DNA from: Providencia rettgeri
Lineage (GTDB): Bacteria; Pseudomonadota; Gammaproteobacteria; Enterobacterales; Enterobacteriaceae
Assembly: GCF_001874625.1 (NCBI RefSeq)
Contig: NZ_CP017671.1
Location: forward strand, 2,232,001-2,296,000
Length of the DNA stretch: 64,000 bases
Reading direction: 5' to 3'
The notes below the pieces were generated by a model. The model saw only the letters and a list, made by a program, of their open reading frames with translations. It was not told where the DNA came from and ran no database searches. The translations under genes and the position numbers were made by a program. Below, one piece after another: positions 1 through 7,898 of the stretch (its first letter is position 1; the number at the start of each line of letters is the position of its first letter).

Positions 1-992
1 AAAACGGCTTGTGTTTGCAAAGGATAAAGCGGGCGCCCTCCCAAAACAATATACGCATTGATAATACTCGGTTGTGCACAATGTTTAGCAAAGTAATGAT
101 AGGTTCCCCAAGCAATGAGCCGATAAGGCAGTAAGAGGATAGCGGCTGAAAGGGAAATTTTGCCGTCGGGGGTTTTTTGGAAGACACTAGCGCCGGCTCC
201 CAAATAGCCTACAGTGATAAAAAATAATGCTATTGCAGGCCAGAGTAATAACCATGCTGTACCTTGAATAAAAAAAGCTAAAGCAAAACAAAATATTGAC
301 CCTAAGCCATAATTTTTACTCATTTTGAAGCTACGAGGAGAACCCGTGTAATGCCATTGCCAGCGGGTATGCATAGGTAACAAATAACTAATTATGATGC
401 CAACAGCAAAGCCAGTTATTACATCAATAAAATGGTGCTGCCAAGTAGTGAGAACTGAAATTAAAATTAATACAGACCAACTATGGAGCAACCAACGCCA
501 TTTGTTAGGTGTATGAGCACGAAATCGTAACCATAAGATCCATAATAAAATAATATGCAATGATGGGGCTTGGTTAAAGGGTAGGTCAAATAACTCTAAG
601 CTATCAAACATCCAGCCAAAAAGGCCATCTGTCGTTGGGCGAGAGAAACTAAACTTAAGGGGAAATAATAAAAAACCAATACAAGCGACAACCGAAGCCA
701 TAGCGAGTCGTAACCCGTGTATCGTTTGTTCCTTACGAGTTGTGCAAATAAATAGCGATAGCCCATATAGAAGGTCGATGCTCCAATAGGGAATGATCGT
801 CCAAGGGATAAAAGGGATCTCTGGCTCCCAAGAAAAAACAACGGAAGGGACATGGTTTAATGTTGCGGTATAAGCATTAACTTGGCCATAAGTTAGAAAG
901 AAAAAAGGGGCTAAGAACGCGAGCCATAACAAGCCATATAATATAATTTGACGTCGTGATGGTGCTTGTTTAGGAATAGAAATTACAGTCAT
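1..992 (-). CDS. ynbD: YnbD-like membrane phosphatase, PAP2 family (3' end cut by window edge)
   Basis: This open frame starts at an ATG at 992 with AAAGGA just upstream and stays open to base 1, giving 330 N-terminal residues without a stop. The protein is hydrophobic with several membrane segments. It carries the PAP2 (type 2 phosphatidic acid phosphatase) signatures: an A-P-S-L-H motif near residue 150 and a later H-H-F-I-D motif, which match the PSxH and HxxxD active-site blocks. E. coli YnbD is about 430 residues and adds a C-terminal dual-specificity phosphatase domain; that part would lie outside the window. It follows ynbA and ynbC on the same strand, so a role in phospholipid or lipid-phosphate turnover at the inner membrane is inferred from context. 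The physiological substrate is not known to me. Confidence 0.85.
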   Translation of the reverse strand, partial: MTVISIPKQAPSRRQIILYGLLWLAFLAPFFFLTYGQVNAYTATLNHVPSVVFSWEPEIPFIPWTIIPYWSIDLLYGLSLFICTTRKEQTIHGLRLAMASVVACIGFLLFPLKFSFSRPTTDGLFGWMFDSLELFDLPFNQAPSLHIILLWILWLRFRAHTPNKWRWLLHSWSVLILISVLTTWQHHFIDVITGFAVGIIISYLLPMHTRWQWHYTGSPRSFKMSKNYGLGSIFCFALAFFIQGTAWLLLWPAIALFFITVGYLGAGASVFQKTPDGKISLSAAILLLPYRLIAWGTYHYFAKHCAQPSIINAYIVLGGRPLYPLQTQAV

Positions 993-1139
993 AGTCCTTT
1001 GCTATCTTCCTTAAAGTACGGATAGGTTAATGATAAACAATAGCCATATAAATAGGTATATATGTTGTATAAGGTCGTTTCAAATCAGCTTTCATGACAT
1101 AACAGCGTTGATGTTAACCAATAATGACGGCCGCTAAAG

Positions 1140-1183
1140 GTAAGTGATTGATGGCGAAATTAATCATACTATCAATCACTTAC
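1140..1183 (-). repeat. Intercistronic hairpin between ynbC and ynbD
   Basis: A 13-bp perfect inverted repeat (1140-1152 and 1171-1183, arms around TAAGTGATTGAT) flanks an 18-nt loop just after the ynbC stop codon. It lacks a T-tract, so it is more likely an mRNA-stabilising or attenuating hairpin between ynbC and ynbD than a strong terminator. Confidence 0.5.
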
Positions 1184-1195
1184 TATGAAAGTAAA

Positions 1196-2962
1196 TTAGC
1201 GGCGTCTAGCTATAGATACACTGAATATACCCCAGTTATCGATAGATTGGTTTAATTTTTCAAAACCTGCTTCTTCAACTAATGTATCCATTTCGCCTTG
1301 GCTTCGGCAACGCATTACCCATGCTTGGCCGCCTTGGTGGCTTGGTAGTACGCGCGCGATCATTTCGACTTGGGGGTGCCAAGGCTGGCAAGTATAAATA
1401 AGTAAACCGCCTGAAGGTATGGCACGAGAAAGCCCATTTAATGATTGCTTAATTAACTCATTACTGGGGAAAAGCTCATATAAACCACTGACTACACCTA
1501 TCGTTGGTGATGGTGTTACCGCAGCTAAGGAGTCAGCATCAAATGCATTACCTTCTATAAACTGGATCTTATCCTCAAGGTAACGTTGCTTAATATGTAA
1601 ACGGCCTTGTTCAACATTGACTGAGCTATAATCGCGTAACAAAACAGATTCGACTTTGCCATAATCATTAATAGCGTCAAAGATATAACGGCCTTGGCCA
1701 GCAGCAATATCCATGATCCGAACAGGTATGCCATTTTCGCTTAGCTCACGAATAGCTTGGCGTAAAATGTTTTCAATGTTTACTTTTCGTTGGCGTATTC
1801 CTTGCCAGCCAATGCTATTGAGATATTGTCTATCAATAATACGGCCAAATAAGCCTTTTCCTTGGGCTTTATCACGATATACATAATCCAATGTTGAACC
1901 AGAATCAAAGCCTTTGTCATAACCAATACGTATCCCTTCAGAGGCTTTTCCAAGCGTACTCATGGATTTGCTCATGGTTTTATACATAAGGTTTTTAGGG
2001 CACCATTTAGGGAGCGGGGTCATTAGAGTGCGGTATTTTTCTGCGCTAACACTCCAGGTGTCTTCATATTGGTAATTATGTTGATAAAGGGGAAAACTAA
2101 ACAGTTTTTCGACAAAATCCCGAATTTTTTCAATAGGAATATGGCGCTCTTTTTCGCCTAACGTATCGTGATAAAAACCGGGTAACACATGTTTTTCTTT
2201 AATTGGTGTATTCAGTTTTTCAAAGAATTGGTGTTGAGGGCGATGGTGAACCACGTGATCACTACCTGAAATAAATAATTGGGTTGGTAATGTAATCGCA
2301 CCTGCATCTGCGACGATTCTATCGGCCGTTTTGTACAGTTCGAGTAAAATATTAACAGCGATAGGGCGAGTGATTAAAGGGTCACGATTAAACGAATCAA
2401 TTCTTTGTTGGTCATGGGTGAGAAATTTTGCCTTTACATACGAATTAACATAAAACAAACCACGAGCTTTTTGCATTAAAGCTAAGCCAGTACGTGCAAA
2501 TGGGACATATAATTTAACTTTAAATGCGGGGGAAGCTAATACCATTGCGCGGATTTTGGGGGCGTAATCATGTACCCAAGAGGAGACGAGCACTGCGCCA
2601 ACGCTTTGGCCGATAACAATGATATTTTCTAATGGTATCTGATACTGCCTAGATATATAGCGAATAAATTCATCTACATCACTAATAGATGTACTTAATG
2701 AGGGGCTATAACCTCTCGGGCCGTCATTTCGACCATGCCCACGAGCATCCCATGCGAACATTGCAAAGTCAGGTAAATTTAATTCATCAACTAAATGAGC
2801 CACTCTCCCTGAATGCTCGTGACCGCGATGGAATAAGACAATAGCTTTCTGAGTGGGGGTTTCAGTTGGCCAATAGCGATAAAAAATAGAGGCATGGTCG
2901 CTAGTTGTAAAGTGTGATTCGGTAACGGAGCGTTGCGTCAGATAATCTGTCTGAACGTTCAT
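1196..2962 (-). CDS. ynbC: YnbC: alpha/beta hydrolase fused to SAM-dependent methyltransferase
   Basis: This 588-residue protein is a two-domain fusion of the same length class as E. coli YnbC (about 585). Residues about 15-290 form a serine hydrolase of the monoacylglycerol-lipase type: nucleophile S120 in GQSVG, probable acid D235 in SGSDH and base H265 in GFYHD, with an HRGHEH oxyanion-type motif at 45-50. Residues about 400-588 form a class I methyltransferase with SAM motif I (DIAAGQG, 418-424). It starts 13 nt after ynbA ends and is probably cotranscribed with it. The fusion suggests a lipid is first cleaved and then methylated, or that the two domains act on one lipid pathway; this is inference, as the substrate is not established to my knowledge. 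Confidence 0.88.
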   Translation of the reverse strand: MNVQTDYLTQRSVTESHFTTSDHASIFYRYWPTETPTQKAIVLFHRGHEHSGRVAHLVDELNLPDFAMFAWDARGHGRNDGPRGYSPSLSTSISDVDEFIRYISRQYQIPLENIIVIGQSVGAVLVSSWVHDYAPKIRAMVLASPAFKVKLYVPFARTGLALMQKARGLFYVNSYVKAKFLTHDQQRIDSFNRDPLITRPIAVNILLELYKTADRIVADAGAITLPTQLFISGSDHVVHHRPQHQFFEKLNTPIKEKHVLPGFYHDTLGEKERHIPIEKIRDFVEKLFSFPLYQHNYQYEDTWSVSAEKYRTLMTPLPKWCPKNLMYKTMSKSMSTLGKASEGIRIGYDKGFDSGSTLDYVYRDKAQGKGLFGRIIDRQYLNSIGWQGIRQRKVNIENILRQAIRELSENGIPVRIMDIAAGQGRYIFDAINDYGKVESVLLRDYSSVNVEQGRLHIKQRYLEDKIQFIEGNAFDADSLAAVTPSPTIGVVSGLYELFPSNELIKQSLNGLSRAIPSGGLLIYTCQPWHPQVEMIARVLPSHQGGQAWVMRCRSQGEMDTLVEEAGFEKLNQSIDNWGIFSVSIARRR

Positions 2963-2975
2963 AATTATTCCTTAA

Positions 2976-3599
2976 TTATTTATTATCCAGTGGTGTATTT
3001 AACTGAGCAAGTGCTCGCTGGATACGGTTATAGCAGGTATAAAACAGCAACAATGACATAATAACCAACAGGTAAATAACCCAGTTTGATAAGGCTATGT
3101 GTGGGAATATGCTCACCAATAACCCTAGAGCCCCAAAAATAAACGCACGGTCACTTTTACCAATAGGGCCATCATAGCGTCGTGATGCACCAATGGCTTG
3201 GGCAATGACACCGATGAACTCGGTTAATACTGACAGTACTAAAATCAATAATATCAACCAGAAGGACGAGTGAAAAATAACAATAAATGGTAGGTATAAA
3301 GCGATATCAGAAATGACATCACAGAGCTCATTTAAAAATGCACCAAGGTTGCTTTTTTGCTGATGTTCTCTGGCTAGCATGCCATCAATCGCATTCAATG
3401 CCATCCGAATAAACAAAATAAAAGGTAATAAAGCAAACAAGTGAGGGTTGGGGAAGAAAAATAAAACAGCACCGACCATTACGGATAAAAGTAACGCGGC
3501 TATAGTCACTTGGTTTGCTGTCACACCGGCTTTAAATAAGTAACGCACTAGCGGGCGGAGTAGATCTTGAAATTTAGGTTTCAGATCATAAATTGTCAT
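2976..3599 (-). CDS. ynbA: YnbA: CDP-alcohol phosphatidyltransferase family inner-membrane protein
   Basis: This 207-residue polytopic membrane protein has the CDP-alcohol phosphotransferase signature D-G-x2-A-R-x8-G (DGMLAR then G eight residues on). The ATG at 3599 is chosen because AAAGGA lies 7 nt upstream and because it matches the N-terminus of E. coli YnbA (201 residues, from memory); an in-frame start 48 nt further upstream has no such support. In the canonical motif the G is followed by xxxDxxxD. Here the first of these Asp is Asn (GAFLNELCD), followed by D and then D again four residues later. I recall the same Asn in E. coli YnbA, so this looks like a feature of the subfamily, not decay. 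The enzyme would condense a CDP-activated lipid with an alcohol; donor and acceptor are unknown. Confidence 0.88.
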   Translation of the reverse strand: MTIYDLKPKFQDLLRPLVRYLFKAGVTANQVTIAALLLSVMVGAVLFFFPNPHLFALLPFILFIRMALNAIDGMLAREHQQKSNLGAFLNELCDVISDIALYLPFIVIFHSSFWLILLILVLSVLTEFIGVIAQAIGASRRYDGPIGKSDRAFIFGALGLLVSIFPHIALSNWVIYLLVIMSLLLFYTCYNRIQRALAQLNTPLDNK

Positions 3600-3835
3600 T
3601 GGTTTATCCTTTCCTATCACTGCGAATAGTATGCAGGTTTGTGACATATCAATACGCGATCCATCTTAAGCCACAATAAGAGCTATCTTAAGTTAATATT
3701 ATAGAAAAGGGAGAATAGAGTAGAAATTGAGATTGAGTGTTGGCTAACTCATTGAATTAAAATATAAAATAAACATTATCAATGAATGTTAAATAACTTT
3801 CATTATCTAATCTTTACTGAGTAGTTCAGTATTAA

Positions 3836-4638
3836 TTAGGCAATTATTTTTTGTCTGTCTATGGCTGCTCGCATCCGTTTAAATTGGCTAGGCGTCATGG
3901 TTGTCATTTCTTTGAATTTACGGCAAAACGCACTGTGATCAGCATAGGCACATTTACTGGAAATCTCAGTGATTGAATAATTATCCTCCAATAATTCAAT
4001 AGCATGTTCAAGACGCTTTTTTGAATATATTGCTGAGGAGTGATCAAGAAAATAGCTTTAAATTGGCGATTCAATTGGGATAGAGATAAGCCGGAAATTT
4101 CCGCAAGCGTTGTCATTTTAATCGCAGTATCAAAGTTATCGCTAATGTAGCGTTCAACTCGACTAAGTTGGTTGTTTAGTTTTGGACTCACTGATTTCGC
4201 GTCTTGAAGGTCAACTGAAATACCAGCAACCCCAATGACTTGGTTATTCGTATTAAAAATAGGAACTTTAGTGGTTAAACACCAACCCAGTAAACCTACT
4301 TTATAGAGATGAAGTTCAAGTTTATTGATGACACTAATTTTCTTTTCCATCACTAAATAATCTTGTGAACTATAACTTTGGCCTAACTCAGAATGGAAAA
4401 TATCTTCAGCGCTTTTACCTACTACATGGTTAACATGCTCAATTTTACAGCGAGTGGCTAAATTATCATTCGCAAGTAAATACTTTGCATTATGGTCTTT
4501 CACAAAGAAAGTCACATTAGGCAATGTATTTATAAGAGGCATCACTAAACCTAGGTGATTTAGCAAAGTATCAATATTATCAACGGGAAAAAGCATATTT
4601 TCCTGACTAATCAATAATAATTTATTTAAATTGATCAT
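3836..4638 (-). pseudogene. PAS-AraC transcriptional regulator, disrupted by a 1-base deletion in a poly-T tract
   Basis: The gene starts at the ATG at 4638 (GGAG 7 nt upstream) and runs away from the hydroxyproline genes. Residues about 35-135 form a PAS-type sensor domain (FFVKD, VVGKSAEDIF, VPIFN, GVAGISVDL). Residues about 155-205 form the first AraC helix-turn-helix (MTTLAEISGLSLSQLNRQFKAIF). After TPQQYIQK the frame breaks at a run of six T (about 4015-4022, plus strand). One extra T restores a perfect second AraC HTH (KRLEHAIELLED, CAYADHSAFCRKFKEMT, TPSQFKRMR) ending at a TAA at 3836-3838 and gives 267 residues. As written, the protein is 244 residues, ends at 3904 and lacks the second HTH. 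The cause is a real frameshift, a contingency tract or a sequencing error. Its position suggests it regulates the divergent hydroxyproline operon; the PAS domain may sense the inducer. Confidence 0.85.
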
Positions 4639-4712
4639 GCTGTTCTCCGGTTCTTAAATTAATTTAACTAATTTTCTTAAATATTTTGAGATTGTGCAGA
4701 AAAACGCATAAG

Positions 4713-4731
4713 TTGATTGGAAAGATATCAA
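4713..4731. promoter_or_regulatory. Candidate operator in the regulator/hydroxyproline intergenic region
   Basis: In the 152-bp divergent gap there is an inverted repeat TTGAT-N9-ATCAA (4713-4731), followed by a TTGTTAACAA palindrome at about 4735-4744. The spacing rules out an FNR box, which needs N4. Position makes either one a plausible operator for the divergent genes. Nothing proves which protein binds. Confidence 0.3.
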
Positions 4732-4790
4732 GAGTTGTTAACAAAAATCAAGCATTCTATTAACAATTAAAGTGGATAGGGTGCTAACAA

Positions 4791-5741
4791 ATGCAATCTC
4801 AATATAAAAAAATTGAAGTTATAGATTCTCATACCGCCGGAGAACCAACGCGTTTAGTGATCGGCGGTTTCCCTGAGTTGGGAAATGAAAGTATAGCTGC
4901 ACGATTAGAGTTACTGCGTGAGCATCATGATGATTGGCGTCGTACAACCATTTTAGAGCCTCGAGGTAACGATATTCTTGTCGGCGCACTCCTATGTAAG
5001 CCGCAAAACCCAGCTGCTGCAGCTGGTGTTATTTTCTTCAACAATGAAGGTTACTTAGGCATGTGCGGTCACGGCACAATTGGCTTAGTCGCGTCATTGC
5101 ATTTTTTAGGGCAGATTTCATATGGAAAACACTTAATTGAAACCCCCGTAGGCGAAGTCACCGCCGAGTTACATCAGGATGGCAGTGTGAGTATTCAAAA
5201 TGTTTATTCATATCGTTATCGTAAAGGTGTACAGATTGATGTCCCTGAAGTTGGCACCATCACTGGAGATATCGCTTGGGGAGGGAATTGGTTTTTCTTA
5301 GTTGAAAATTCGCCTGTTGCAGTCAATTTTCAACAAGTAAACCTACTGACAGAAATCTGTTTAAAAATAAAACAAGCCTTATTAGACCAAAAAGTTTTTG
5401 GTAAAGATAACCAAGAAATTGACCATATTGAGTTATTTAGTTCACACCCAACAGCGAACAGTCAAAGTTTTGTTCTTTGCCCTGGGGGCGCTTATGACCG
5501 TTCACCTTGTGGTACGGGAACAAGTGCAAAACTAGCTTGCCTTGCTGCGGATAAAAAATTAGTGGCTGGTGAAGTGTGGCATCAAGCCAGCGTTATCGGA
5601 AGCCAATTTCAAGCTAGTTTTCAGCATGCTGATGCGAATGGGATTATCCCTACGATTAGAGGCAACGCTTACATTAGTGGTCAAAATACCTTGCTTATTG
5701 ATGAGCAAGACCCATTCCGTTTTGGCATTTCGGTTTCGTAG
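4791..5741 (+). CDS. 4-hydroxyproline epimerase (proline racemase family)
   Basis: This 316-residue cytosolic enzyme would convert trans-4-hydroxy-L-proline to cis-4-hydroxy-D-proline, the first step of bacterial hydroxyproline breakdown. It has the two catalytic cysteines of a racemase/epimerase: C92 in MCGHGTIG and C240 in SPCGTGT. A Thr at the second place would instead indicate a trans-3-hydroxyproline dehydratase. The N-terminus IDSHTAGEPTRLVIGGFP, the block VGALLC and the block GDIAWGGNWFFLV match Pseudomonas HypE/LhpA (about 314 residues) as I remember it. Proline racemase is the alternative, but the next three genes fit hydroxyproline. It begins 152 nt from the divergent PAS-AraC gene, and the FAD enzyme follows after 9 nt, so it is the first gene of an operon. 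Confidence 0.93.
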   Translation: MQSQYKKIEVIDSHTAGEPTRLVIGGFPELGNESIAARLELLREHHDDWRRTTILEPRGNDILVGALLCKPQNPAAAAGVIFFNNEGYLGMCGHGTIGLVASLHFLGQISYGKHLIETPVGEVTAELHQDGSVSIQNVYSYRYRKGVQIDVPEVGTITGDIAWGGNWFFLVENSPVAVNFQQVNLLTEICLKIKQALLDQKVFGKDNQEIDHIELFSSHPTANSQSFVLCPGGAYDRSPCGTGTSAKLACLAADKKLVAGEVWHQASVIGSQFQASFQHADANGIIPTIRGNAYISGQNTLLIDEQDPFRFGISVS

Positions 5742-5750
5742 GGGAATGGT

Positions 5751-6998
5751 ATGGCTTATCAATATCCTGTAGTCGTGATTGGTGGTGGTATTATTGGCTT
5801 AAGTATTGCACTAAGTGTGCAAGCTAATGGTACGGATGTGTTGCTCATTGATAAACATGAAATTGGCTCTGGAGCTTCGTTTGGTAATGCAGGGCATATT
5901 GCAACTGAACAGGTATTTCCTATTGCCGACCCTGCAGTGTTAAAATCCATTCCGAAAATGCTTCTCGACCCGCTTGGGCCCTTACGTTTAGATTGGCGCT
6001 ACTTATTACCGTTAACACCATGGTTATGTAAGCTGGTGGGTAATATGCGTCACAAGCCTTTTACACACATCCACCGTACATTGACCACGTTGAATCGTGC
6101 TGCTTTTGATTCATGGCAAACTTTTATTCAAAAATGGCAACTTAGTGACCTTGTTAAAATGGAAGGGTCGTTATTGGTTGCAGAAAAAAATGAAACCCTT
6201 GATAAGCTGGGTGAACATAGTGAATACCTTACAAAAATTGGTGTTAAAAACCAATTAATTCAACAAGCTGAACTATTGCAGCGTGAGCCAGCTCTATCAA
6301 CAAGCCAGTTGGGAGGGATTTTCTACCCTGATACTGGGCATGTTATTGATTTAGCAGAATTGCACTCAAGGCTCACTCAGTCGTTTATCAATTTGGGTGG
6401 CCGAGTGTTAACCCACTGTGAAGTAACGCAAATTACTTCAACTTCAAATTTGGAAGCGACAGTAACAACAACGCAAGGCGTATTTTCAGGACGAAAAGTC
6501 GTGATCGCAGGCGGCGCATTTTCTAAATCATTAGTCAGAATGGTCAGTCGCATTAATGTGCCGCTAGAAACTGAGCGGGGTTATCATTTAATGTTGCCGC
6601 AGGAGGGGCAGCGGCTGAATATTCCTGTTTCAAGTATGGATAGGCGTTTTATTATGACCCCAATGGCTGGGGGATTACGCCTTGCGGGTACTGTTGAATA
6701 TGCAGGGTTAAAACGACCGCCGAATATGCAACGTGCTCATCATTTTCTTCCCTTAGCAGAGCCGATGCTAACCACCCCGCTTAATAGCCAAGAATCAACG
6801 CCGTGGATGGGGTTTCGCCCTTCCACATCAGATTCTTTACCCGTAATTGACCACAAAGGCCCGTATATCTTTGCCTTTGGGCACCAACACCTAGGGTTAA
6901 CCCAAGCGGCTATCACCGCAGATATAGTTAATTGTTTTATTCATGAACAGCCGACAGCCGTCGATTGTAGTCCGTTTTCTATTGAGCGTTTTCTTTAA
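5751..6998 (+). CDS. FAD-dependent D-amino-acid (D-hydroxyproline) dehydrogenase/oxidase
   Basis: This 415-residue DadA/DAO-fold flavoprotein has an N-terminal dinucleotide-binding motif (GGGIIG, residues 11-16), an acidic residue at the end of the second strand (LLIDKH) and a C-terminal GHQHLGLTQ-type FAD-contact block. By context it oxidises cis-4-hydroxy-D-proline to 1-pyrroline-4-hydroxy-2-carboxylate, passing electrons either to the respiratory chain or to oxygen. It starts 9 nt after the epimerase stop and is followed 18 nt later by the deaminase gene, so it is clearly cotranscribed. Pseudomonas uses related flavoenzymes (LhpB type, or the multi-subunit HcnABC-like type) for this step. 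A broader D-amino-acid dehydrogenase is the alternative. Confidence 0.88.
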   Translation: MAYQYPVVVIGGGIIGLSIALSVQANGTDVLLIDKHEIGSGASFGNAGHIATEQVFPIADPAVLKSIPKMLLDPLGPLRLDWRYLLPLTPWLCKLVGNMRHKPFTHIHRTLTTLNRAAFDSWQTFIQKWQLSDLVKMEGSLLVAEKNETLDKLGEHSEYLTKIGVKNQLIQQAELLQREPALSTSQLGGIFYPDTGHVIDLAELHSRLTQSFINLGGRVLTHCEVTQITSTSNLEATVTTTQGVFSGRKVVIAGGAFSKSLVRMVSRINVPLETERGYHLMLPQEGQRLNIPVSSMDRRFIMTPMAGGLRLAGTVEYAGLKRPPNMQRAHHFLPLAEPMLTTPLNSQESTPWMGFRPSTSDSLPVIDHKGPYIFAFGHQHLGLTQAAITADIVNCFIHEQPTAVDCSPFSIERFL

Positions 6999-7016
6999 AT
7001 TTTGAGGATAATTCAA

Positions 7017-7883
7017 ATGAACTTTCATGGCATTCTTGTACCATTAGTCACTCCATTTCACGATGATTTATCATTAAATATTAGTGGATTAGCAGAACTA
7101 ACGGAGCAGTTAATTGCAAAGGGCGTCACTGGTTTAGTCGTGTGCGGAACAACGGGTGAATATTACGCATTAAATGAAGATGAACGCCAAACCGTATTAT
7201 CAACGGTCAGCAAAATCGCCAAAGGGCGTGTGACATTAATTGCTGGCATTAACGATTTGTCAACCGAGGGAGCAATCGCACGTGCTGAACAAGCGAAAAA
7301 CCTCGGTTATGAAGGTTTAATGTTATCACCGCCTCCGTATAGTCTACCCGATCAACAAGGGGTATATGCCCACTATGAAAAAGTAGCAAAATCAACCTCA
7401 TTACCCATTATTATGTACAATTTCCCTGCTCGTATTGGTATAGAAATTGAAATTGATACGGTGATAAAGTTGGCAGAAATTGACAACATTGTCGCTATCA
7501 AAGAGAGCAGCGGTAGTTTTAGCCGCGCACTTCATTTACTCCAAACGCCATTTAAAAACTTTGAAGTGATCTGCGGTTGTGATGACCAGCCTGTGGACTT
7601 TTTCTTCTGGGGCTCTAAAAGTTGGATTGCTGGAGCAGGTAATGTATTCCCATCTGAACAGGTGGCAATTTATGAGGCTGCTCAATTAGGGGATTGGGAT
7701 AAAGCCAAGCAAATTATGAAGACCATATACCCAGCAATTTATTCTATGGAATCAGGTGATTATAACCAAAAAGCTAAAGCTGGCTGCTTAAATGGCTCAT
7801 TTAATGCGGGGCCTGTTCGCTTGCCATTATCAAATTTAGCAACTGCAGCACGTAATGAATTTATCAAATTAGTCAAATCGTAG
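7017..7883 (+). CDS. 1-pyrroline-4-hydroxy-2-carboxylate deaminase (DapA/DHDPS family)
   Basis: This 288-residue TIM-barrel protein belongs to the dihydrodipicolinate synthase/N-acetylneuraminate lyase family. It shows the Schiff-base lysine K162 (AIKESSG), the catalytic tyrosine Y134 (YNFPARIG) and the GTTGE block at 44-48. In hydroxyproline loci such a protein deaminates and rearranges 1-pyrroline-4-hydroxy-2-carboxylate to 2-oxoglutarate semialdehyde. The ATG at 7017 is preferred over an in-frame TTG at 7002, because GAGG at 7003-7006 makes a ribosome site for the ATG. True DHDPS is unlikely, given the clustering with epimerase, oxidase and aldehyde dehydrogenase. Confidence 0.9.
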   Translation: MNFHGILVPLVTPFHDDLSLNISGLAELTEQLIAKGVTGLVVCGTTGEYYALNEDERQTVLSTVSKIAKGRVTLIAGINDLSTEGAIARAEQAKNLGYEGLMLSPPPYSLPDQQGVYAHYEKVAKSTSLPIIMYNFPARIGIEIEIDTVIKLAEIDNIVAIKESSGSFSRALHLLQTPFKNFEVICGCDDQPVDFFFWGSKSWIAGAGNVFPSEQVAIYEAAQLGDWDKAKQIMKTIYPAIYSMESGDYNQKAKAGCLNGSFNAGPVRLPLSNLATAARNEFIKLVKS

Positions 7884-7898
7884 CTGGGGGATCACAGA

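Noticed and set aside
596-853. 85-codon minus-strand frame at the left edge
   Set aside because: It lies inside the ynbD coding region in another frame; ynbD carries the PAP2 motifs.
4713-4731. FNR box in the hydroxyproline regulator gap
   Set aside because: The half-sites TTGAT and ATCAA are separated by 9 bp instead of 4, so it cannot be an FNR site.
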